In this document: piece after piece, positions 55,641-64,000 of the stretch
Layout: each line of letters opens with the position of its first letter
How positions within the stretch are numbered: the first letter of the stretch is position 1
Assembly: GCA_946902875.1 (NCBI GenBank)
Contig: OX336359.1
Coordinates: 124,001-188,000, forward strand
DNA from: Nematopogon swammerdamellus
Lineage: Eukaryota > Arthropoda > Insecta > Lepidoptera > Adelidae
Direction of reading: 5' to 3'
Length of the DNA: 64,000 nt
Made by a program: the position numbers and the translations under genes
Notes under the pieces: model-generated
What the model was told of the DNA's origin: nothing
What the model saw: only the letters and a program-made list of their open reading frames with translations
Databases searched by the model: none

Positions 55641-55743
55641 TCGTTTTTAGTTTGAGTTTTGGCTCGTATCATTCATTACGTAAACTCGTCATCATTTCCA
55701 ACTCTCTCATTGCATCTTTGTTACTCGGTTTCTTACCTGTCAA

Positions 55744-56136
55744 TTACTCACAATCAAGCTCCTCAATACATAACCCTTCTAAAGACTTTACGCGACTCAA
55801 TGCAACATACGCTTGACCCTCCTCAAATAGTCTGGAGCCCAAATACACGACAGCACGGTCAACAGTACTGCCCTGCATTTTATGGACAGTGGAGGCCCAT
55901 GACAAAATTATCGGTAACATCCGTCTCTCAGCTGTTCTATAATTAAACTTTGCTGGAAACTGTATGGCTTTACGATGGATAAGGTGTCCGCCGTCTCTTT
56001 CAAAATCAATTTGAACAGATGGTATGTCTATTTCATACTTTAGCGTTCGACAAGTATGGGACACTCGTCCAAACAAACCAAATGAGCCCAAACTCGAGGG
56101 GGTTACTAGTAACGGTTGAAGAGTTCCACTGTACAC
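55744..56136 (-). pseudogene. Helitron/Pif1-type helicase C-terminal frame fused to array sequence
   Basis: A 130-codon open frame starts in the last 130-bp unit ([20 protein letters not shown]...) and runs directly into [35 protein letters not shown] and [18 protein letters not shown], ending ELDCE*. Motifs V and VI of Pif1-like helicases are intact here (the Gln lost to a stop in the 19.1-kb copy is present), but everything N-terminal is missing, so it cannot be an active helicase alone. Confidence 0.85.
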
Positions 56137-57600
56137 CTCCTGACTCCATCATCAGACCCTCGTCACCAAGTGTATTGGTAAAAGTAAGGGACACTCGTCC
56201 AAACCAACCCTATGAGCCCAAACTCGTGGGGGTTACTAGTAACGGTTGAAGAGTTCCACTGTACACCTCCTGACTCCATCATCAGACCCTCGTCACCAAC
56301 TGTATTGGTAGAAGTATGGGACACTCGTCCAAACCAGCCAAATGAGCCCAAACTCGAGGGGGTTACTAGTAACGGTTGAAGAGTTCCACTGTACACCTCC
56401 TGACTCCATCATCAGACCCTCGTCACCAAGTGTATTGGTAGAAGTATGGGACACTCGTCCAAACCAACCATATGAGCCCAAACTCGAGGGAGTTACTAGT
56501 AACGGTTGAAGAGTTCCACTGTCCACCTCCTGACTCCATCATCAGACCCTCGCCAAGTGTATTGGTAGAAGTATGGGACACTCGTCCAAACCAACCAAAT
56601 GAGCCCAAACTCGAGGGGGTTACTAGTAACGGTTGAAGAGTTCCACTGTAAACCTCCTGACTCCATCATCAGACCCTCGTCACCATGTGTATTGGTAAAA
56701 GTATGGAACACTCGTCCAAACTAACCAAATGAGCCCAAACTCGAGGGGGTTACTAGTAACGGTTGAAGAGTTCCACTGTCCACCTCCTAACTCCAACATC
56801 AGACCCTCGTCACCAAGTGTATTGGTAGAAGTATAGGACACTCGTTCAAACAAACCAAATGAGCCCATACTCGAGGGGGTTACTAGTAACGGTTGAAGAG
56901 TTCCACTGTACACCTCCTGATTCCATCATCAGACCCTCGTCACCAAGTGTATTGGTAGAAGTATGGGACACTCGTCCAAACCAACCAAATGAGCCCAAAC
57001 TCGAGGGGGTTACTAGTAACGGTTGAAGAGTTCCACTGTACACCTCCTGACTTCATCATCAGACCCTCGTCACCAAGTATATTGGTAGAACTATGGGACA
57101 CTCGTCCAAACCAACCAAATGAGCCCAAACTCGAGGGGGTTACTAGTAACGGTTGAAGAGTTCCACTGTACTCCTCCTGACTCCATCATCAGACTCTCGT
57201 CACCAAGTGTATTGGTAGAAGTGTGGGACACTCGTCCAAACCAACCAAATGAGCCCAAACTCGAGGTGGTTACTAGTAACGGTTGAAGAGTTCCACTGTA
57301 CACCTCCTGACTCCATCATCAGACCCTCGTCACCAAGTGTATTGGTAGAAGTATGGGACACTCTTCCAAACCAACCATATGAGCCCAAACTCGAGGGGGT
57401 TACTAGTAACGGTTGAAGAGTTCCACTGTCCACCTCCTGACTCCATCATCAGACCCTCGTCACCATGTGTATTGGTAGAAGTATGGAACACTCGTCCAAA
57501 CCAACCATATGAGCCCAAACTCGAGGGGGTTACTAGTAACGGTTGAAGAGTTCCACTGTCCTCCTCCTGACTCCATCATCAGACCCTCGTTACCAAGTTG
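56050..57600 (-). repeat. 130-bp tandem array, twelve units
   Basis: atcatcag marks fall at 56148, 56278, 56408, 56538, 56665, then every 130 bp to 57575. One unit (56538-56665) has lost 3 bp (ctcgccaag for ctcgtcaccaag). Unit sequence is the same as at 17.3-19.1 kb, including GTTACTAGTAAC. Confidence 0.97.
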
Positions 57601-57760
57601 AAATTATCATCATATTGTATTGTCACGAGAACTCAATGTGTGTGCAAATTTTCATAAAAATCGGTTCAGTAGAAGTAGTTGAAAAAGTTGTCGCAAGATT
57701 TGAAACAAAGATAGTAACAAACAAACAAATATACGGAGTCAAGCTAAATAAAACCGTTTA

Positions 57761-58447
57761 AAAACTAAATTTTCTTGTTAAATATTGAAATAGGCAAAGT
57801 ATAAGTTTACGATATAGCATTTCCTATTTTTTTTTAATTATTTAATTTTTAACATTTGTTAACTAATATTATTATGATTTACGGAAATATATCAGGACCA
57901 TGTCACGTGGAGTTCCGTTCTCTCTGCCTATCCCTTGGCTATATAATATATGTTAGGCGATGTAACATCTATATGTAAAACTGTAGTGAAAGAAAAACAA
58001 CAATTCGGTGTAGCCGCACCGAGTTTAGCATTCCTGCCCACTTCTCTTCCCGTGTTACTCCTGCCTCGCCTCACCCCACTGTCCGCATTCACTTTGAGAA
58101 TGGAAAAGAACGCGCTGCACACAGAGCATTCCTCACGTTCAGAGGCACCTCTCTCCCTCTCTCCCTCCCTCTCCCTCCCTCCCTCTCTGTCTACTCCGCC
58201 GGCACCGGGTGCCGCCTGTGCAGTGGAGGTCAAGGGCTGGAGCAGCTAGCACCGTGCGACATAACGTCAAGCCAGTTTACCAAAGGTGTAGTCAGATATA
58301 ACGATTATCCGCGTGCCACTGTCCTGCCCGCCCGACGCCTCATTCACGCTCGTAATGTTCTTCATACCTACCTGCTGTTCGGTTCCAGTCAAACTACGCA
58401 CCATGATACAAAAGTACCACGTGACCGATCTTTTCTTTTTGACGTGA
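57761..58447. other. No gene recognised
   Basis: AT-rich flank to about 57940, then a pyrimidine-rich tract (58140-58200, ctccctctcc) whose open frames on both strands are compositional. No repeat terminus or exon is identified. Confidence 0.4.
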
Positions 58448-58466
58448 TGACGTCACGTCTTATAAA
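58448..58466 (+). promoter_or_regulatory. Candidate promoter: CRE palindrome next to a TATA box
   Basis: A full CRE (TGACGTCA, 58448-58455) inside the near-palindrome gacgtgatgacgtcacgtc is followed after five bases by TATAAA (58461-58466). Another cacgtcatcacgt is at 58652-58664. The spacing is promoter-like for a plus-strand start around 58490. No obvious coding sequence follows; a non-coding transcript, an alternative promoter or chance are all possible. Confidence 0.3.
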
Positions 58467-58694
58467 TTGATGAGCACCGGCTGCACGCACGAAAGTGTGT
58501 AGCGTTGATATTCAAAGTTACCATGGAAACGTCTTAAGAAGTAAAACTGTCAAGATCAGACAACAGAAGTTTTCATGGCCAGTCACAAGATGATTAATCT
58601 TTCTACTGGAAATATAAATTACTGATCTTTGATCTATGTACTACGATTATTCCACGTCATCACGTAAAACTATCGTCCGTAAACAACCAATTTT

Positions 58695-58835
58695 TTCTTT
58701 ATGGAAACTGACACGGTTGGCTACATCACCTACAACATCCGTGATGTCAGCCCATAACACCGGGTGAACTTAGAGCCATGTCAGTGCTTCCCTTCGGTCG
58801 TTTCCGCTACACTGAACTGAACGGAAAACACGAAC
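58695..58835 (-). mobile_element. SINE / short retroposon, family 1 (copy 4)
   Basis: atggaaactgacacggttgg, acatcacctacaacatccgtgatg and gtttccgctacactgaactg form a minus-strand copy of the 8258-8410 element. It abuts the 5S/tRNA-type SINE at 58868, in the same orientation. Confidence 0.75.
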
Positions 58836-58867
58836 TATTTACATAGCCTTTTCGACCGACGTTTCAT

Positions 58868-59082
58868 TCAGTGCGGTGGTACCAACCCGGGCGGGTTGAA
58901 CCCTACCACCTAGTAAGGTAAGAAGGGAAGGGACTTACAGTTTTACGTGGAATCCGAACCACGGTCAGCCTCCTACGGTCGAGCGGTCACTCATCCAAGT
59001 ACTGACCGGCCCAGCGATGCTTAACCATCTATAGCGACAGTCGACTGTCTGTACCACTAAGCTATCGAGGCTGACAGATTAT
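58868..59082 (-). mobile_element. Chimeric 5S rRNA/tRNA-derived SINE
   Basis: On the minus strand, in order: a tRNA-like head with A-box-like TAGCTTAGTGG (59030-59078), a 5S rRNA-like segment GTTAAGCA...GGGC...CAGTACTTGGATGAGTGACCGC (58984-59029), a T-arm-like CGTGGTTCGGATTCCACG (58946-58963), then the ctaggtggtagg...ggttggtaccacc 3' module. The 5S part keeps the internal promoter region (A, intermediate and C boxes) with few changes. Partial copies are at 9850-9905 and 23485-23610. Confidence 0.75.
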
Positions 59083-59091
59083 GCGATTCGT

Positions 59092-59828
59092 TGTTGTGGT
59101 AGAGTTGCTTAGAGTAGGGTAGAGTAGAGTGGAGTGGAGTAGAGTAGGGTAGAGTAGAGTGGAGTGGAATAGAGTAGGGTAGAGTAGAGTGGAATAGAGT
59201 AGGGTAGAGTAGAGTAGAGTAGAGTGGAATAGAGTAGGGTAGAGTAGAGTGGAATAGAGTAGGGTAGAGTAGAATGGAATAGTGTAGGGTAGAGTAGAAT
59301 GGAATAGTGTAGGGTAGAGTAGAGTGGAGTGGAATAGAGTAGGGTAGAGTAGAGTGGAATAGAGTAGGGTAGAGAAGAGTAGAGTGGAATAGAGTAGGGT
59401 AGAGTAGAGTAGAGTGGAATAGAGTAGGGTAGAGTAGAGTAGAGTGGAATAGAGTAGGGTAGAGTAGAGTAGATTGGAATAGAGTAGGGTAGAATAGAGT
59501 GGAATAGAGTAGGGTAGAGTAGAGTGGTATAGAGTAGGTTAGAGTAGGGTAGAGTAGAGTGGAATAGAGTAGGGTAGAGTAGAGTAGAGTAGAGAGGAAT
59601 AGAGTAGGGTAGAGTAGAGTGGAGTGGAATAGAGTAGGGTAGAGTAGAGTGGAATAGAGTAGGGTAGAGTAGAGTAGAGTGGAATACAGTAGGGTAGAGT
59701 AGAGTAGAGTGGAATAGAGTAGGGTAGAGTAGAGTAGAGTAGAGTGGAATAGAGTGGAATAGAGTAGAGTAGAGTGGAATAGAGTAGGGTAGAGTAGAGT
59801 GGAATAGAGTGGAATAGAGTAGAGTGGA
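59092..59828. repeat. Pentanucleotide array (TAGAG/TGGAA/TAGGG)n, about 735 bp
   Basis: Repeats of tagag, tggag, tggaa and tagggt mix in a loose higher-order pattern of about 35-40 bp (agagtagggtagagtagagtggaat). Minus-strand open frames of 245 and 313 codons encode only SIPLYSTLLYSTL-type repeats and are not genes. The same flank as the 53.2-kb array precedes it. Confidence 0.95.
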
Positions 59829-60160
59829 TCTTGTGTACGAGTGCATAGGATAACCCTATATTCTTCTAGTGAAACTTTCACATCTTCTAAACCTATTTCT
59901 TCATTACATAGATTCAAAGCCGAAAATAATAAGAAAAAGTACGTCCCGACCAGGATGAAAATCTGGAACTTTGGCTTGAGCAGCCAACGCGTTAACATTT
60001 CGCCATCGGGTCGATGACGTATTCTCTTTAAATTTCGAACAGTTGCATATTCTACATATACTCGTTGTATGACGCAAGCTCCTGCGTTCTGTCAACTTGC
60101 ACTATTCCATATTTAATCTTATCACAAACCTAACGTTTTACAAAGAGTAATTTTTTTTTT
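59829..60160. other. Spacer, then a T18 tract at the LINE 3' end
   Basis: No gene recognised. A T run at about 60150-60168 (poly-A on the minus strand) marks the 3' end of the LINE to its right. Confidence 0.5.
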
Positions 60161-60227
60161 TTTTTTTTTTCATTGTTTCCGAACTAGCTGGCTGTGTCCG
60201 AGGTCGAAGCCTCAGGCGCAGCCAATA

Positions 60228-61412
60228 TCACCCCCGAGGAGGTGCCAGTCCGGCTTGGAGGTAGACTAATGTCGCTGGGGAAAGGCTATTTACCCGCGAT
60301 TTGAAGATCCGTGGATTGTAGGAGTGGGGAAAGATATTCCCCGGAAGCCCGTTCCACACCTTTGCAGTGCGGCACAAGAACGATTTAGAGAATCGTGCCG
60401 TTCGAAGTACTCGTCTGTCCACTACAAAGGGGTGTTCCGCGAGAGTATGGCGGGTTTGGCGAAGGCGAACAGGAGGAGGAGGGATAAGGGAAGCAATTTC
60501 GTCAGAGCAGCGGCCATAGTAGTACCGATAAAACAGGCTCAATGACCCAACGATACGTCTGTGTTTTAGAGGTTGAAGGTCCTTTGTGAGTACAGAGTCG
60601 CCAATGAGGCGAATGGCTCGTCGTTGGATAGAATCCAAGGCTGAAAGAAGGTACTCAGGGGAACCCTCCCAAAGATGACTGCAATATTCCATCACCGGTC
60701 TTACTTGTGCTTTATAGAGTGTAAGCAATTGGACCGGTGTGAAAAATCGCCGACATCGGTAGAGTATCCCTAATTTTCGAGATGCTAGTTTCGCCTTGGA
60801 TTCTATGAACGATCGAAATCCAACGTCCCTGGACACCTCTATACCCAGGACGCCCAGACTACCATCATTGGGGACTTGGCTGCCCTGGAAAGTTGCTTGG
60901 AGTGGAAACGGATCAGCCTTAGTAGAGAAGGCACAGGCTTGCGTCTTAGCTACGTTGAAGTTGACCAAGTTCTCCTTCCCCCATGAGGATACTTTATCGA
61001 GAACCTGGTCAACCCGAGCAACAGTTTCGCGTCTCGCGTTTGCTGCTGACGCCTCTCTACCCTTCCAGTCTTTGATGAACCCTTCGTGCACCGTGCTGTC
61101 GTCCGCGTAGCAATGTATTTCGCCGAGCGAGAGCATGTCGTTAATAAATAATAGAAACAGCGTAGGCGACAGCACGGATCCTTGTGGAACACCAGCATTG
61201 ATTGAGTAATCGGCCGAGCATGCACCATCAAGGGTGACAAAGATCGACCGATTGCTCAAAAAGCTGGAGATCCAAGTGCACAGTTTTGTAGGGACACCGT
61301 AGGCCGGAAGCTTGCTTAGGAGTCCCCGGTGCCAGACGCGATCGAATGCTTTGGATATATCCAAAGCGACCGCCAGCGATTCTCCAAAACCATCGAGTCT
61401 TTCAGCCCACAA
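60228..61412 (-). pseudogene. LINE ORF2, RT C-terminal two thirds
   Basis: Open for 394 codons; the frame continues upstream to the insertion at 61521 (DKQYGFRKQRSTGDLLAYVT), so the apparent start here is not real. YADD is intact. It is listed as a pseudogene only because the ORF is separated from its endonuclease by the insert. Confidence 0.85.
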
Positions 61413-61520
61413 GTGCGTGACGTACGCTAGAAGATCTCCAGTCGACCTTTGCTTGCGGAAGCCGTATTGCTTATCGTCGAGGAGTTTATAGTCTTCTAGG
61501 TACGTCAGGAGCGCTGAGTT

Positions 61521-61831
61521 AGAAATAGAAATAGAAATAGAAATAGAAAATATTTATTTCAACATAGTGAATTTACACAGAAACAAAAACAAACTACTTA
61601 TACATAATATTTTACAATTCACTTTGGTGAAAATGGCCTAGGCGCAGCTCAATGTGCCTATGCCTAGGGACACATTGGTGCTGTTTTTAAGCCTAGCCAA
61701 TAAGCGCTTACCTCCTAATACACATTAGGTATAACATAAAATATTACAATTAGTGTAGGATAATATGTGAAAAAGAGAAAGCAAGGTACCTAACTAATGA
61801 GATAACTATAAAATAATTAAATTTTGCCGTT
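61521..61831 (-). mobile_element. 311-bp retroposed insert ending in (ATTTCT)n within LINE ORF2
   Basis: TGAGTT occurs at 61515-61520 and 61832-61837. On the minus strand the insert ends gttgaaataaatattttc and four to five atttct units, a tail type seen in lepidopteran LINE/SINE 3' ends. Removing it and one duplication restores the frame (IVNS|ALLTYLED). It contains no coding sequence; it is a SINE or a 5'-truncated LINE 3' UTR. Confidence 0.85.
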
Positions 61832-63874
61832 TGAGTTGACAATACGCTCCATAACCTTACTCAAGAGTGAGGTTATCGCAATAGGGCGATAGTTCGATGG
61901 GTTCGCTGGGTCCCCCTTCTTGGGGACCGGCTGGATCGAAGCTCTTTTCCAGCAAGAAGGCATTGAACCGGAGGAATAGGAGCGTTTGAATAGGCGAGTA
62001 AGGACTGGCGCCAATTCCAGAGCACAATTTTTCAAGACAACCGCCGGGACGCCGTCAGGCCCGCTACTCTTCGAAATATCCAACTCACGTAGCGTTTTAT
62101 AGACGACTCTGGGATGGAACCTAATATTATCCATCATAGGCCCGCAATGGGGCAATGAAGGGGGGTTGGCGCCCAGGTCGTCCATGTTTGAGTTGGATGC
62201 GAAAAGGCGTGCAAAGATATTCGCCTTTTCCTTCGCGAGTATAGCGAGCGAGCCATCCGGACGTTCCAGCGGAGGTGTAGCAGGACGGCAGAAATTCCGA
62301 CCGATGGATTTGGCGAGAGACCAGAAGGCGCGGCTACCCGAAGGGCTACGCGCAAGTTTCGCGCCAATTCCACGGTCGTGCCTGAACTTGGCCAAGTTTT
62401 GCGTTCGTTTGCAGGACCTAGCAGCGACGTTGAGCTCTCGCCTGTTCTCGACAGACCTATTCTGCAGCCATTTCCTGTAAGCCTGGTTCTTTGCGTCAAT
62501 AGCCAGCCTGCATTGACGATCAAACCAAGGCTTATGGCGGCCGCCGATGGGAACGGCGGAGGTAGGGATGAAGAAATTCATACCCTGTGCGATCACATCG
62601 ACGACCGATTGGGCACACAGGGATGGGTCTGGAGAAGAGAAGCAAACGTCGTGCCAAGGGTATGCTCCCAAGAAGGAACGGAAGTCATCCCATTGTGCTG
62701 ACCGGTAGTGCCAAACTGTTCGCGTACTACATTCACGTGCTTCCGCGAGGTGTACAGTTGGCACAGTTGAGCGTACAAGGCAATGGTCGGAGTTACCGAG
62801 GGGAGCTTCAACCCTCACCTTGTAACCATTTGGCTCGCTAGTCAGCACAAGGTCCAGCAAACTAGGTCGATGAGCAGGGTTATCAGGTATCCGAGTGGTT
62901 CCGGACACCAACTGCGTCAACCCGTGTGCAATGGCCAAGTTGTAAGTCTCCCTGCCGGCATGGTCAGTGATGGGGGAGCCCAACCAGTCTTGGTGTTTAG
63001 CATTGAAATCACCCAGCATCACTAACTCCGCCGTAGGGAACTCGCAAAGCAGTTTGTCTGCCGTACTGCTGAGATGCTCGCAAAATGCCTCTGTTCTTGA
63101 CGCACTGAGGTTAGGGGATCTGTACGCACCCGCGTAAACTCTCACCACATGGGGAAGATTCACGCGGATCCATAGCACAGGGAAAGCAGGATCCTCAAAT
63201 CGGGTGAGCCGGGTATAGGAGACACCAGATCCAACGTACAAGCAGACACCACCCTTCGCCATGAAACGTTCCTGAAGATTGTAACCAGGAACGTCCAGGT
63301 AGGATGTGTCCGCAGGACGCCCGATCTGGGTCTCCGTAAGAAAGAGGAGGTGAGGCCTCGCCGTCTGCAGATGGCAGGCGACGGAGGAGAAATTCGTATG
63401 TAGACCTCTTATATTTGCGAGGTCTACTTTAAATTTTGAGGGAGAACGGGCCGCTGAAGGTTTACAGACTTTTATATTTTTGGTTCGGCTCATTGATTTG
63501 GATGGGTTTGATTCATGGAGCGTATCAGAATGTGTCCAGGGCGCGGTGATGCCTTGTGCAACTCGAATAGACTCAACTAACTGACAGTCGCAGAGAGCGA
63601 GAGGACCCCCGGGCCCCCCCTCCCAGGAAAACATGTGGTCTCCCATGGTCACCAGCCCCACAATGCTCTCTGACAGCGATTTTCGCGTGTTGATAGGGCA
63701 GCCAACACACGGGTTGGTGAGGACCGTATGCCGGGCCCCTGTACTACCACGCAGGCAGGCAGCGGTCACCTGTTTCCACCGGCTCTCCCTGACCCCTGCG
63801 GCTGTCAGTCGGTTAATAGGAGTCTGGAGTGCAAGCGACACTAGCATCCACAACCCAGTACACCCCCGATACAC
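61817..63874 (-). pseudogene. LINE ORF2, endonuclease and RT start
   Basis: A 685-codon frame ends NSNGKI* because of the insert. Residues 1-145 show no domain and include Cys/Gly-rich stretches that might be readthrough of 5' sequence. The endonuclease motifs (TETQ, GDFNAKH, SDHCLV) look complete, implying the element was active recently. Confidence 0.85.
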
Positions 63875-64000
63875 TCAAGTCCACCGACCGGCTAGTCGCA
63901 GGCTGACCTCCAAGTGCAGCAGAGCCACATCAGGAGTTTTTCGCCTGCGACCTGTGGTACCAACCCGGACGACATGGTGGAGGACCTGTCTACCACATAG

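Larger units (their letters stand above)
55076..57760 (-). mobile_element. Helentron-like composite element, copy 2 (inverted)
   Basis: From right to left: terminal aaataaaaccgttta (57746-57760), leader, twelve 130-bp units, helicase C-terminal frame, and long palindrome to 55076. The order is the exact inverse of 17114-20022, and the palindrome loop is inverted too (differing by about 4 bp), so the whole block is one unit. The two copies lie 35 kb apart in opposite orientation. Confidence 0.8.
60150..64000 (-). mobile_element. CR1-type LINE with a nearly open ORF2, running to the window edge
   Basis: ORF2 runs on the minus strand from 63874 to 60228, broken only by a 311-bp insertion. The first part has an apurinic endonuclease domain from about residue 150 (LANIRGLHTN, LFLTETQIG, VMLGDFNAKHQDW, GNSDHCLV) and the RT start SSGPDGVPAVVLK at about 600. 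The second part has ALDISKAFDRVWH, AGVPQGSVLSPTLF, CYADDSTVH (catalytic pair) and C-terminal KVWNGLPGNIFPHSYN. No RNase H. A poly-A marks the 3' end. Fragments at 29.96 and 34.74 kb are related. The true start and any ORF1 lie beyond 64 kb or were lost. Confidence 0.85.

Noticed and set aside
58984..59029. 5S rRNA gene
   Set aside because: Only about 46 bases match 5S rRNA, embedded in a SINE; the ends of the 5S gene are missing.
59057..59998. Minus-strand open frames of 313 and 245 codons
   Set aside because: They translate a pentanucleotide array; open in several frames only because the repeat lacks stops. No domain or start context.

Overview
The window is insect nuclear DNA, almost certainly from a moth or butterfly (Lepidoptera). 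It is AT-rich, has no bacterial-style gene packing, and is crowded with repeat families I associate with Lepidoptera: ACTAGC...CCCGCGGCTTCGCTCGCG Helitrons, GGCCAAGTGCGAGT...GGTTCCGTACC interspersed elements, R1-, jockey- and CR1-type LINEs, mariner/Tc1 relics and tRNA-derived SINEs. The species cannot be named from this sequence.

The one convincing host gene is on the minus strand. Four exons (37778-37645, 32881-32766, 32310-32207, 29195-29095) have consensus splice sites and matching phases. Joined, they encode an Ig domain resembling Beaten-path (Beat) proteins followed by a hydrophobic GPI-anchor-like C-terminus. Most of the right half of the window would be upstream intron; the first Ig domain and signal peptide were not found. 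Next to the most upstream exon are four further tandem copies of most of that exon, each ending in an in-frame stop and separated by (CA)n.

Layout. 0-12.9 kb: dispersed repeats, foldbacks, MITEs and SINEs. 12.9-16.8 kb: a minisatellite-bearing carrier element split by a 2.7-kb Helitron holding a 68-bp satellite with 544-bp higher-order structure. 17.1-20.0 kb: a Helentron-like element (exact 130-bp array, Helitron-helicase tail, long palindrome). 20.3-28.6 kb: Tc1 and mariner relics and GC-rich islets. 28.6-38.4 kb: the Beat-like exons with LINEs and SINEs in the introns. 39.9-43.0 kb: a second carrier element split by another Helitron with inverted 68-bp arrays. 44.1-49.3 kb: three LINE remnants, one carrying two precisely delimited insertions. 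49.3-55 kb: mostly unrecognised DNA with a SINE and an 8-bp-TSD MITE. 55.1-57.8 kb: an inverted copy of the 17.1-20.0 kb element. 58.7-59.8 kb: SINEs, including a 5S rRNA/tRNA chimera, and a pentanucleotide array. 60.2-64 kb: a LINE whose ORF2 is open except for one 311-bp insertion.

The clearest results come from internal comparison. The two carrier elements each preserve the uninterrupted target of the Helitron in the other, showing A|T insertion without target duplication. Several other insertions are bounded by exact target duplications or by an intact opposite arm. No new defence or metabolic system is visible; the novelty lies in repeat architecture and the exon array.
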